Of a stretch of DNA of 64,000 nucleotides, positions 12,464 to 21,045 are shown piece after piece; positions within the stretch are counted from its first letter, which is position 1, and every line of letters starts with the position of its first letter. Source of the stretch: Pseudomonas sp. ZH-FAD (lineage in GTDB: Bacteria; Pseudomonadota; Gammaproteobacteria; Pseudomonadales; Pseudomonadaceae); the NCBI RefSeq assembly GCF_002803095.1, contig NZ_PGLR01000021.1, forward strand, positions 38,458-102,457. The letters are read 5' to 3'. A model generated the notes under the pieces. It was not told the DNA's origin and made no database searches. It worked only from the letters and a program-made list of their open reading frames with translations. The translations under genes were made by a program, and so were the position numbers.

Positions 12464-14749
12464 ATGAATGACTTGGCAAACGAATCCATGAACCGTTCGC
12501 AGAACCCTCTGGGGATCGACTTCAATACGCCTGCCCTGCAACGCAAGCGCCGCCTGCGCGCGTTGAAGGACCGCATGGCGCGTTGGTACGTCTCCGTCGG
12601 TGGTCTGGCGGTGCTCGGTGCCATCACCCTGATCTTCTTCTACCTCGCCCATGTCGTGCTGCCCATGTTCCAGGGCGCCGAGCTCGAGTCGCGCAAGGCT
12701 CAGCAACCGGCCTGGCTGGCCGAGGCTCAGGCACCATTGCTTCTCGCCGTGGAAGAGCAGAACCAGGTCGCCATGCGCCTGGATACTTCCGGCGCCGTGC
12801 AGTTCTTCGAACTCAAGAGTGGCGAAGCCCTGCAGCGCTTGCAGTTGCCACTGCCACAAGGCGTTAGTGTCGCCTCCGTCGGTCAGGATCAGCCGGGTAC
12901 GCGCCGCGTGGTACTGGGCCTGTCCAACGGCCAAGCGCTGATCATTCAGCACAGTTACAAGATCACCTACCCGGATAACGTGCGGGCCATCGCGCCGCAG
13001 ATCGAATACCCCTACGGTGAAGCACCGATCGAGGTCGATCCGCAGGGGCGTCCGCTCGAGCACATCGCCGTCAATCTCAACAGCGGCACGCTGATGCTGG
13101 CTGGCTCCACGGGCAACGAGCTGCACCTGATCAGCCTCGCTCGCGAGGAGAACCTGTTCACCGGTGAGGTGAACGTCAGCGAGGAGCGCATCAACCTGCC
13201 GCAGATCGGCGAGCCGATCAGTCAGCTGATTCTCGACCCGCGGCAGATGTGGCTGTACGTGTTCAACGGCGATTCCAGTGCCGATGTTTTCGATCTGCGC
13301 AAGCGTAGCCTCAACGGCCGCTACGAACTGCTCAAGGGTGGTTCCAATCGCGTGACCAGCGCCACCAGCCTGCTCGGTGGCATCTCGATCATGATCGGCG
13401 ATGCCAAGGGTGGCATCCAGCAGTGGTTCATGGTGCGCGACCAGGATGGCAAGTCCACCTTCCAGTCGATCCGCAGCTTCCAACTCGGCGACAGCGCAAT
13501 CACCCAGATTCTTCCCGAAGAGCGCCGCAAAGGCTTCATGGCCCTGGATGCCGATGGGCGCCTGGGCATCTTCCATAGCACCGCGCACCGCACCCTGCTC
13601 AAGGAGCAGGTCGCCGAAGGCAGCGCCATCGCCGCCCTGTCGCCGCGTGCCAGTCGTGTGCTGGTCGAGTCGGACGGCAAGCTGCAGCGCTTCGTGGTGG
13701 ATAACCCGCACCCGGAAATTTCTTGGAGCTCGCTGTGGGGCAAGGTCTGGTACGAAAGCTACCCGGAGCCTGACTACGTCTGGCAGTCGACTTCCGCCAA
13801 CACCGACTTCGAAGCCAAGCTGAGCCTGTCGCCTCTGGCCTTCGGTACCCTCAAGGCGGCGTTTTACGCCATGCTGCTGGCCGCGCCGCTGGCCGTGGCT
13901 GCAGCGATCTATACCGCCTACTTCATGGCGCCGCGCATGCGCACCAAGGTCAAGCCGGTGATCGAGCTGATGGAAGCGTTGCCGACGGTGATCCTCGGTT
14001 TCTTCGCCGGCTTGTTCCTCGCGCCGTTTCTGGAGAACCACTTACCCGGCATCTTCAGCCTCTTGTTGCTGACACCGGTGGGCATCCTGCTGTTCGGTTT
14101 CCTCTGGACCAAGCTGCCTGAGTCCATCCGCCACCGTGTTCCCGAAGGCTGGGAAGCAGCACTGCTGATTCCGGTGGTGGTCGCCGTGGGCTGGTTCTCC
14201 ATCACGATCAGTGGGCATCTGGAAAACTGGCTGTTCGACGGCAACATGCGCCTGTGGCTGTCCAACGACCTGGGCATTCCCTTCGACCAGCGCAACGCTC
14301 TGGTGGTGGGCCTGGCGATGGGCTTCGCGGTGATTCCGAATATCTACTCGATCGCCGAAGACGCCGTGTTCAGCGTGCCGAAGAGCCTGACTTTCGGTTC
14401 CCTGGCGCTGGGTGCCACTCCCTGGCAGACCCTGACCCGCGTGGTGATTCTCACCGCCAGCCCGGGCATTTTCTCGGCGCTGATGATCGGCATGGGCCGT
14501 GCGGTGGGCGAGACCATGATCGTACTGATGGCCACCGGCAACACGCCGATCATGGACATGAATATCTTCGAAGGCATGCGCACCCTGGCGGCCAACGTAG
14601 CCGTGGAAATGCCCGAGTCGGAAGTCGGCGGCACCCACTACCGTGTGCTGTTCCTGGCGGCGATGGTGCTGCTCTTGTTCACCTTCGTGATGAACACCCT
14701 GGCCGAGCTGATTCGTCAGCGCCTACGCACCAAGTATTCGAGTCTATAA
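12464..14749 (+). CDS. pstC: Phosphate ABC transporter permease PstC, long form
   Basis: 761 residues from the ATG at 12464 (an in-frame ATG at 12428 is possible). One N-terminal membrane helix (~45-68), then ~390 residues of predicted periplasmic beta-rich sequence (~70-455), then the permease core with five or six helices and the EAA-type motif SLALGATPWQTLTRVVI. E. coli PstC is only ~320 residues; the long form with an inserted domain is usual in Pseudomonas. With PstA it forms the phosphate channel. Confidence 0.93.
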   Translation: MNDLANESMNRSQNPLGIDFNTPALQRKRRLRALKDRMARWYVSVGGLAVLGAITLIFFYLAHVVLPMFQGAELESRKAQQPAWLAEAQAPLLLAVEEQNQVAMRLDTSGAVQFFELKSGEALQRLQLPLPQGVSVASVGQDQPGTRRVVLGLSNGQALIIQHSYKITYPDNVRAIAPQIEYPYGEAPIEVDPQGRPLEHIAVNLNSGTLMLAGSTGNELHLISLAREENLFTGEVNVSEERINLPQIGEPISQLILDPRQMWLYVFNGDSSADVFDLRKRSLNGRYELLKGGSNRVTSATSLLGGISIMIGDAKGGIQQWFMVRDQDGKSTFQSIRSFQLGDSAITQILPEERRKGFMALDADGRLGIFHSTAHRTLLKEQVAEGSAIAALSPRASRVLVESDGKLQRFVVDNPHPEISWSSLWGKVWYESYPEPDYVWQSTSANTDFEAKLSLSPLAFGTLKAAFYAMLLAAPLAVAAAIYTAYFMAPRMRTKVKPVIELMEALPTVILGFFAGLFLAPFLENHLPGIFSLLLLTPVGILLFGFLWTKLPESIRHRVPEGWEAALLIPVVVAVGWFSITISGHLENWLFDGNMRLWLSNDLGIPFDQRNALVVGLAMGFAVIPNIYSIAEDAVFSVPKSLTFGSLALGATPWQTLTRVVILTASPGIFSALMIGMGRAVGETMIVLMATGNTPIMDMNIFEGMRTLAANVAVEMPESEVGGTHYRVLFLAAMVLLLFTFVMNTLAELIRQRLRTKYSSL

Positions 14750-14778
14750 AACATGCCTGCGCAGCAGGCCAACTGATG

Positions 14779-14881
14779 CCCCTCTCCCTCCGGGAGAGGG
14801 TGCCCGAAGGGCGGGAGAGGGCGTTACGGCCGCGTGCCATAACCCTCACCCCCGGCCCCTCTCCCGCAAGCGGGAGAGGGG
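14779..14881. repeat. CCCTCTCCC-GGGAGAGGG palindromic repeat between pstC and pstA
   Basis: Two hairpins (14779-14800 and 14856-14881) of the CCCCTCTCCC/GGGAGAGGGG type, joined by CCTCACCCCCGGCC. The same family occurs at 34433-34539 and 34987-35012. REP-like; could form RNA hairpins that shape the pstC/pstA mRNA ratio. Confidence 0.75.
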
Positions 14882-14915
14882 AGGTAAAGAATGATTTCAT
14901 TCAAGGTGTGATGCC

Positions 14916-16583
14916 GTGAAACAGAACAACCTGAAATCCTGGTACAAGAGCGGCGCCCCAGGCGTGTGGATGAGCGGAGGCGCCGTTGCCATCGCCATCA
15001 TCATGACCCTCGGTCTGCTGGCAGTGATCGCCACCCGTGGCCTGGGGCACTTCTGGCCAGCAGATATTCTTGAAGCCGACTACCAGGTGCCTGGTCAGGA
15101 AGCACGCGTGATGCTGGGTGAGGTGGTGCAGGTCGAGGAAGTGCCACGTGCACGTCTCGCCGCAGCCGGCCTGCCGGTGGCCGAAGGCGGCGAATTCATG
15201 ACCCGCGAATTGCTCAAGGTGGGTAACCGCGAGCTGTTCGGTGCCGACTTCACCTGGGTGGTTGGCGAGTGGCTGAGCAACCCGCGCAAGCCGGCCGGCA
15301 TCACCGTGTTGGAGCGCCGCGAGTGGGGCAACTTCTACGGCAACCTGGTCAACGTCAAGGAAAGTGGCCAGGTGGTCGCCGAGGGCGATGCGGCCTGGGC
15401 TGCATTGCAGGAGCGCCTGGATCGCGTCGACGATCTGCACGCACAGCTGGTGCGTCTGGAGAAGAAGGACATCGGCCGTATCAACCATGGCCTGGAGCGC
15501 ATTCGTCTGGAAGGCCGCAAGCTGCAGTTGCAGGACAAGCTGGACGCTGCTGCCCAGGCTGACATGGATGCCCGTCGCGATGCACTGAATGCCGAGTACA
15601 AGGTGCTCGAAGAGCGCATGGTGGCGCTGACCCAGCAGATCAATCGCGACAGCGTGACCCTGACAGCCAGCGATGGACGCCAGACCGAAATCGAACTGGG
15701 CAAGATCGTCCGCGCCTTCCGCCCGAACGCCATGGGCATCGTCGACAAGCTCGGCTTCTATGCCATGAAGCTGTGGGAATTCGTCAGCGACGAGCCGCGT
15801 GAGGCCAACACCGAAGGCGGTATCTTCCCGGCGATCTTCGGCACCGTGCTGATGGTCATGCTGATGGCGGTGATCGTTACCCCATTTGGCGTGATCGCCG
15901 CGGTCTACCTGCGCGAATACGCGCATCAGGGCGCACTGACCCGGGTGATCCGCATCGCGGTGAACAACCTGGCCGGCGTACCTTCGATCGTCTACGGCGT
16001 GTTCGGTCTGGGCTTCTTCGTCTACGTGCTGGGTGGCTCGATCGACCAGCTGTTCTTCCCCGAGTCCGCCCCGGCGCCGACCTTCGGCACTCCGGGCCTG
16101 ATGTGGGCCTCGCTGACCCTGGCGATCCTCACCCTGCCTGTGGTCATCGTCGCCACCGAGGAAGGCCTGGCGCGTATTCCGCGTGCAGTACGTGAAGGTT
16201 CGCTGGCGCTTGGCGCGACCAAGGCCGAGACGCTGTGGAAGGTGGTCATCCCGATGGCCAGCCCGGCGATGATGACCGGCCTGATTCTCGCCGTGGCACG
16301 TGCCGCCGGTGAGGTGGCGCCGCTGATGCTGGTGGGTGTGGTGAAACTGGCGCCGACCCTGCCGCTCAACGGTAACTACCCATACCTGCACCTGGATCAG
16401 AAGATCATGCACCTGGGCTTCCACATCTACGACGTCGGCTTCCAGAGCCCCAACGTCGAGGCCGCGCGCCCGCTGGTTTACGCCACTGCGCTGCTGCTGG
16501 TGATCGTTATCGCCCTGCTCAACCTGACCGCGGTCTATATCCGTAACCACCTGCGCGAGAAGTACAAGGCGCTGGATCACTAA
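14916..16583 (+). CDS. pstA: Phosphate ABC transporter permease PstA, long form
   Basis: 555 residues, against ~300 for E. coli PstA. TM1 at ~24-45; an extra region ~50-270 containing a coiled coil (~155-230, Arg/Glu/Leu rich); then the permease core (~300-545) with GSLALGATKAETLWKVVIP, the loop that docks the ATPase. It partners PstC and PstB. It is separated from pstC by a REP-like repeat and is followed after 66 bases by pstB. The inserted coiled coil is typical of Pseudomonas PstA; its role is not established. Confidence 0.93.
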   Translation: MKQNNLKSWYKSGAPGVWMSGGAVAIAIIMTLGLLAVIATRGLGHFWPADILEADYQVPGQEARVMLGEVVQVEEVPRARLAAAGLPVAEGGEFMTRELLKVGNRELFGADFTWVVGEWLSNPRKPAGITVLERREWGNFYGNLVNVKESGQVVAEGDAAWAALQERLDRVDDLHAQLVRLEKKDIGRINHGLERIRLEGRKLQLQDKLDAAAQADMDARRDALNAEYKVLEERMVALTQQINRDSVTLTASDGRQTEIELGKIVRAFRPNAMGIVDKLGFYAMKLWEFVSDEPREANTEGGIFPAIFGTVLMVMLMAVIVTPFGVIAAVYLREYAHQGALTRVIRIAVNNLAGVPSIVYGVFGLGFFVYVLGGSIDQLFFPESAPAPTFGTPGLMWASLTLAILTLPVVIVATEEGLARIPRAVREGSLALGATKAETLWKVVIPMASPAMMTGLILAVARAAGEVAPLMLVGVVKLAPTLPLNGNYPYLHLDQKIMHLGFHIYDVGFQSPNVEAARPLVYATALLLVIVIALLNLTAVYIRNHLREKYKALDH

Positions 16584-16649
16584 CGCAGCTACGAGTCGCG
16601 CACCGCCGGTGCGCAGCTTGCAGCTTGTAGCTACGAACGGAGTGAGTTT

Positions 16650-17483
16650 ATGCAACACGAAACCCATACCCACGGTATCGATCTGGCCGCCCTCGGCCGC
16701 GACAAGCAGAGCCTCAATCTGGCCAACGAGACCACGGCCATCGAAGTGCCGGGTCTGAACCTGTACTACGGCCAGAAGCAGGCGCTGTTCGACGTCAAGA
16801 TGGATATCCCCAAGCAGCGCGTGACCGCCTTCATCGGCCCGTCCGGCTGCGGCAAGTCGACCCTGCTGCGCACCTTCAACCGCATGAACGACCTGGTCGA
16901 CGGTTGCCGTGTGGAAGGCGAGATCAACATCGACGGGCGCAACATCTACCGCAAGGGCGAGGACGTGGCCGAGCTGCGTCGCCGCGTCGGCATGGTGTTC
17001 CAGAAGCCCAACCCCTTCCCCAAGAGCATCTACGAGAACGTGGTGTATGGCCTGCGTATCCAGGGCATCAACAGCAAGCGCGTACTCGACGAGGCGGTGG
17101 AGTGGGCACTGAAGAGCGCGGCGTTGTGGGACGAGGTCAAGGACCGTCTGCACGACTCGGCCCTTGGCCTGTCCGGTGGTCAGCAACAGCGTCTGGTGAT
17201 CGCTCGTACCGTGGCCGTGCAGCCGGAAGTGCTGCTGCTCGACGAACCCTGCTCGGCGCTCGACCCGATCTCCACGCTTAAGGTCGAAGAGCTGATCTAC
17301 GAGCTCAAGAGCAAGTACACCATCGTCATCGTTACCCACAACATGCAGCAGGCGGCGCGCGTCTCCGACTACACCGCGTTCATGTACATGGGCAAGCTGA
17401 TCGAGTTCGGCGACACCGACACCCTGTTCACCAACCCGGCCAAGAAGCAGACTGAAGACTACATCACCGGTCGTTACGGCTGA
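16650..17483 (+). CDS. pstB: Phosphate ABC transporter ATPase
   Basis: 277 residues. Walker [11 protein letters not shown]-loop [19 protein letters not shown], signature LSGGQQQR, Walker [13 protein letters not shown] and the switch His in [16 protein letters not shown] are all intact. It hydrolyses ATP to drive phosphate import through PstCA and takes part with PhoU in PhoR signalling. A ~20-residue N-terminal tail ([20 protein letters not shown]) precedes the ABC domain. GGAGTGAG stands seven bases before the ATG. Confidence 0.97.
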   Translation: MQHETHTHGIDLAALGRDKQSLNLANETTAIEVPGLNLYYGQKQALFDVKMDIPKQRVTAFIGPSGCGKSTLLRTFNRMNDLVDGCRVEGEINIDGRNIYRKGEDVAELRRRVGMVFQKPNPFPKSIYENVVYGLRIQGINSKRVLDEAVEWALKSAALWDEVKDRLHDSALGLSGGQQQRLVIARTVAVQPEVLLLDEPCSALDPISTLKVEELIYELKSKYTIVIVTHNMQQAARVSDYTAFMYMGKLIEFGDTDTLFTNPAKKQTEDYITGRYG

Positions 17484-17586
17484 TGGCCATGTCGGAGGGC
17501 GCTGGACTGCGTCGGCGGAACCGGTACTGTCTGCGTTCCGCCTCCTTGCCCAGCACCCTCTGCCAAAGCCCATCCCTTAACCACCA

Positions 17587-17608
17587 GTAGGGTGCGCTGT
17601 GCGCACCA
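17587..17608. repeat. REP-like GTAGGGTGCGC palindrome between pstB and phoU
   Basis: GTAGGGTGCGCTGTGCGCACC; related inverted copies lie at 20703-20724 and 20771-20791. Confidence 0.55.
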
Positions 17609-17644
17609 TGGCCATCCAAGCCGGCAGCTTTCGCGGAGCGAAAC

Positions 17645-18373
17645 ATGATCAACAAAGACAACCTTACCCAGCACATCTCCCAGCAATTCAACGCCGAACT
17701 GGAAGAAGTGCGCAGCCACCTGCTGGCCATGGGCGGCCTGGTGGAAAAGCAGGTCAACGACGCTGTCACCGCGCTGATCGAGGCCGACTCCGGCTTGGCC
17801 CAGCAGGTGCGCGAGATCGATGACCAGATCAACCAGATGGAGCGCAACATCGACGAGGAATGCGTGCGTATTCTCGCCCGTCGCCAGCCGGCGGCCTCCG
17901 ACCTGCGCCTGATCATCAGCATCTCCAAGTCGGTGATCGACCTCGAGCGCATCGGCGACGAGTCGACCAAGATCGCCAAGCGCGCCATCCAGCTGTGTGA
18001 GGAAGGTGAGTCGCCGCGTGGCTATGTCGAGGTTCGTCACATCGGCGATCAGGTGCGCAAGATGGTGCAGGAGGCGCTGGACGCCTTCGCCCGTTTCGAT
18101 GCCGACCTGGCCCTGTCGGTGGCGCAGTACGACAAGACCGTCGACCGCGAGTACAAGACTGCGTTGCGTGAGCTGGTCACCTACATGATGGAAGATCCGC
18201 GTTCGATCTCCCGCGTGCTCAACGTGATCTGGGCGCTGCGCTCGCTGGAACGCATCGGCGATCATGCGCGCAACATCGCCGAACTGGTGATCTATCTGGT
18301 GCGTGGCACCGATGTGCGCCATATCGGCCTGACCCGCATGCGTGAAGAGGTCGAGGGCAAGTCCGGGGACTGA
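17645..18373 (+). CDS. phoU: Phosphate signalling protein PhoU
   Basis: 242 residues forming two PhoU three-helix repeats (~20-110 and ~125-215). Metal-cluster motifs are visible, e.g. DLERIGDESTKIAK and SLERIGDHARNIAELV. PhoU links Pst activity to the PhoR kinase and represses the Pho regulon in phosphate excess. It ends the pst operon; a perfect-stem hairpin follows the stop. phoB and phoR are not in the window. Confidence 0.96.
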   Translation: MINKDNLTQHISQQFNAELEEVRSHLLAMGGLVEKQVNDAVTALIEADSGLAQQVREIDDQINQMERNIDEECVRILARRQPAASDLRLIISISKSVIDLERIGDESTKIAKRAIQLCEEGESPRGYVEVRHIGDQVRKMVQEALDAFARFDADLALSVAQYDKTVDREYKTALRELVTYMMEDPRSISRVLNVIWALRSLERIGDHARNIAELVIYLVRGTDVRHIGLTRMREEVEGKSGD

Positions 18374-18390
18374 CGCCTGCTTCGTACTGG

Positions 18391-18420
18391 CGGCCCGGGA
18401 CTTCCCGGGCCGTTTCGTTT
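18391..18420 (+). terminator. Terminator after phoU
   Basis: CGGCCCGGGA / TCCCGGGCCG with a two-base loop followed by TTTCGTTT. Confidence 0.75.
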
Positions 18421-18508
18421 GCGCGATTTGTTGCACGTCCGGCGTTTTCCGTTGGCCTTAGGCCACTGGCCATGACTATGCTTACTGCCATTCGAACAGG
18501 AGTGGCCG

Positions 18509-19420
18509 ATGAGCAAAGTCAGTGTGCTGGTGGTGGATGACGCGACCTTTATCCGTGATCTGGTCAAGAAAGGGCTGCGCGATAATTTCCCCGGCGTACA
18601 GATCGAGGAAGCGATCAATGGCCGCAAGGCACAGCAGATGTTGAGCCGTCAGGTGGTCGACCTGATCCTCTGTGACTGGGAAATGCCGGAGATGTCCGGT
18701 CTCGAGCTGCTGACCTGGTGCCGCGAGCAGGACAACCTGAAAACTACGCCCTTCATCATGGTGACCAGCCGTGGTGACAAGGAGAACGTGGTGCAGGCGA
18801 TCCAGGCCGGTGTTTCCGACTACATCGGTAAACCCTTCTCCAACGAACAGCTGGTGACCAAGGTCAAAAAGGCCCTGCAACGTGCTGGCAAGCTGCAGGC
18901 GCTGATGTCCAGTGCGCCGCCCAAGATGCTGAGCACGGGCGGCTTCGCCAACGACTCGCTGGCTGCACTCACCGGCGGCAAGGCCGAGGTGGTAAAGACC
19001 AGTGCACCAACCCCGGCAGCTGCCGCCCCTGCCGCCCCTGCTGCACCGAGTGCCGCGCCTGCCGCGGCAAGCAAGTCGCCGGCCGGTCGTGGCCAGGGGC
19101 AGCTACGTTTACCGGCGGGCAGTATGGCCTGCGTGATCAAGGCGCTGAGCCTCAAGGAGGCACTGCTGGTGGTCAAACGCACCGAGCAGCTGCCGCAGGT
19201 GCTGGAGAGTGCGGTGCTCGACCTGGAACAGGGCGAAGCAGCGGAGACCGCGCGGCTCAATGGCTACCTGCATGCGGTGGCGGCATTCGAACCCAAACCC
19301 GACAGCGAATGGCTGCAACTGACCTTTCGCTTCGTCGACCGCGATCCGCAGAAGCTCGACTACCTGTCGCGGCTGATCGCCCGTGGTACCGCGCAGAAGC
19401 ATTTCAGTCCCGGCGCGTAG
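18509..19420 (+). CDS. CheY-like response regulator with C-terminal PilZ-like region (PA5364-like)
   Basis: 303 residues: receiver domain 1-125 with acidic VVDDA, phospho-Asp in LILCDWEMPEMSG and Lys in YIGKPFS; an Ala/Pro-rich linker (~165-195); and a C-terminal ~100-residue domain. No DNA-binding motif. The location after phoU and before the M23 peptidase matches PA5364 of P. aeruginosa. The C-terminal domain may be PilZ-related, but I cannot see a clear RxxxR...D/NxSxxG motif, so c-di-GMP binding is not claimed. Confidence 0.85.
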   Translation: MSKVSVLVVDDATFIRDLVKKGLRDNFPGVQIEEAINGRKAQQMLSRQVVDLILCDWEMPEMSGLELLTWCREQDNLKTTPFIMVTSRGDKENVVQAIQAGVSDYIGKPFSNEQLVTKVKKALQRAGKLQALMSSAPPKMLSTGGFANDSLAALTGGKAEVVKTSAPTPAAAAPAAPAAPSAAPAAASKSPAGRGQGQLRLPAGSMACVIKALSLKEALLVVKRTEQLPQVLESAVLDLEQGEAAETARLNGYLHAVAAFEPKPDSEWLQLTFRFVDRDPQKLDYLSRLIARGTAQKHFSPGA

Positions 19421-19704
19421 TGGTACGACAGGGATCATCTGTATCTGCTCGGAGGTTTTCGGGCGATGTCCCCGCACCATCGACGCCGCTGCTTCTGGTA
19501 GGCCCTGCCTCGGCGTAAGCCGTTATCCCCCTCGCCGGCACGCTGCTGGGCTTGCCAGCCCGTCGCCCGGGGTAATCCAGTGCGCTGTGCCGACCAATGG
19601 CGGTGAGCCGGTTCACAGCCTGACGGTCGGTGTCTCGCGCGCTCCGTGCTGCGCTGCTAGTCTTGCTAACCCGGATATCAAAAAGCCATAAGATCCGAGT
19701 CGTT

Positions 19705-20601
19705 ATGCTAGGGCGTCTGATTATTCTCTGCAGTCTGCTGGTCTTTTGCGGCCAGGCCGCTGCGCTGACCATCTACAAGTACGTCGACAAGAACGGCGTG
19801 GTGACCTATAGCGATCAGGCTACGCCTGGCGCGCAGGTGTTCGTCTTCAATGACCGCATGGTCGAGCGCCTGGACAACCAGGTGAAGCTGGAAACCAAGA
19901 AGCACGAAGCCGGCGAGACCCTACTGATTCGCAATGACCTGTATGCCCCGGTGGAAATCGAACTGAAGCTGGAGCAGGTACAGAACGCCGTCGGTGCGCC
20001 GGACAAACCGATTCGCTGGGTGCTGCCACCGCGCAGCAATATCCGCCTGGCCACCCTCGCCCCGCAGGACGCCTCCAAGCCGCTGCGCTACAAACCCAGG
20101 TTGCGCTACGCCCTCGGTGATCCGCGCCTGCAGCCGAGCATCCATCGTTATCCGCTACCTTGGCGCGGTGGCCCGTTCCGTCAGACTCAGGGCGCCAATG
20201 GCACCTACAGCCATTTCACGCCCAAGGGCCGCTATGCGGTGGACATCGCCATGCCCGAGGGCACGCCCATCGTCGCCGCGCGCGGTGGTGTGGTAGTCAA
20301 GACCGAGAACCAGCAGAGCGGCCGCGGCAACAATCCGGCCGGCAACTTCGTGCGCATCCTGCATGACGACGGCACCATGGGCGTCTACCTGCATCTGATG
20401 AAGGGCTCGGTCAGCGTGCGTGAAGGCCAGCGGGTGGAAACCGGCAGCCTGTTGGCGCGCTCCGGCAACACCGGCAACAGCACCGGTCCGCACCTGCATT
20501 TCGTGGTGCAGCGCAACGTCGGTCTGGCCGTCGAGTCCATTCCCTTCAACTTCCGTCAGCCGGTCAACAGCCTGCCGAACTTCGCCGTCGGCGGCGAATA
20601 G
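19705..20601 (+). CDS. Secreted M23-family peptidase with DUF4124 domain
   Basis: 298 residues from the ATG at 19705: a signal peptide (~1-19, ending AAA), DUF4124-like segment (IYKYVDKNGVVTYSDQ), a beta-rich middle and a C-terminal M23/LytM domain with the zinc ligands in GRYAVDIAMPEG and TGPHLHFVVQRN. It should cleave cell-wall peptide crosslinks in the periplasm. The second ligand motif is intact, so it is probably an active enzyme. Equivalent to PA5363 by position. Confidence 0.87.
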   Translation: MLGRLIILCSLLVFCGQAAALTIYKYVDKNGVVTYSDQATPGAQVFVFNDRMVERLDNQVKLETKKHEAGETLLIRNDLYAPVEIELKLEQVQNAVGAPDKPIRWVLPPRSNIRLATLAPQDASKPLRYKPRLRYALGDPRLQPSIHRYPLPWRGGPFRQTQGANGTYSHFTPKGRYAVDIAMPEGTPIVAARGGVVVKTENQQSGRGNNPAGNFVRILHDDGTMGVYLHLMKGSVSVREGQRVETGSLLARSGNTGNSTGPHLHFVVQRNVGLAVESIPFNFRQPVNSLPNFAVGGE

Positions 20602-20702
20602 CTCGGCAAGGCCTGCCGGCTACGCTCCTTCTGCGGATATCCCGCCGCAACACTGTCGCGCGCTCGCGCATTTCTGGTGTTTCCGTTGTTGCGCAGTGGC
20701 GC

Positions 20703-20791
20703 CGGTGCGCATGGCGCACCCTACGGGGCATGCGTGTACCGCGAACGGGGCTGGTGCCTGAGCGCCATTGGTAGGGTGCGCCGCGCGCACC
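20703..20791. repeat. Inverted pair of REP-like palindromes
   Basis: GGTGCGCATGGCGCACCCTAC at 20703-20724 and GTAGGGTGCGCCGCGCGCACC at 20771-20791, in opposite orientation. The same family occurs before phoU. Confidence 0.6.
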
Positions 20792-20900
20792 GCGTTACTG
20801 CCGATGCTGTGGTTTGCCTGCTCCCTGCAGTGTTTTCCTTAAGTCACCCCCCTGTGCTGTCGCCTTTGTAATCGGTACGTCCGCCGCCAGCGCGACGCAG

Positions 20901-20968
20901 GCGGAAGTTGGCCTTCCGCTCGTCGTTCAGCAGTGTGCAAGCGGAAAGGATCTTTCACCTGGCGGAAC
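20901..20968 (+). promoter_or_regulatory. Candidate enhancer: GCGGAA palindrome plus direct repeats
   Basis: Palindrome GCGGAAG-TTGGC-CTTCCGC at 20901-20919 (7-5-7), then direct repeats at 20941 (GCGGAAA) and 20962 (GCGGAAC). It is centred ~94 bases before the sigma-54 promoter. The same organisation precedes flgB (40781-40846). Confidence 0.5.
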
Positions 20969-21001
20969 GCCTAAAGCCCTCTAGATCAAGGGTTTCAGCT
21001 G

Positions 21002-21018
21002 TTGGCACCGCTATTGCT
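21002..21018 (+). promoter_or_regulatory. Sigma-54 promoter of the lafB operon
   Basis: TTGGCACCGCTATTGCT matches the -24/-12 consensus; GG at 21004-21005 and GC at 21016-21017 are 10 bases apart. The start codon lies 28 bases downstream. Confidence 0.8.
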
Positions 21019-21045
21019 ATCTCACAGGAAAACGGGTGTCCGACT

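Larger units (their letters stand above)
20602..21001. other. Intergenic region upstream of the lateral flagellar cap gene
   Basis: No gene seen in ~400 bases. It holds two REP-like GTAGGGTGCGC palindromes (20703-20724, 20771-20791) and the GCGGAA-type sites at 20901-20968 that lead into the sigma-54 promoter of lafB. Confidence 0.7.

Noticed and set aside
14901..17573. A long open frame of ~890 codons on the minus strand across pstA and pstB
   Set aside because: It is antisense to two intact genes with full motifs; long antisense frames are usual in GC-rich DNA.
19421..19704. Small gene or RNA between the receiver protein and the M23 peptidase
   Set aside because: Short frames only, no ribosome site and no strong structure; left unannotated.
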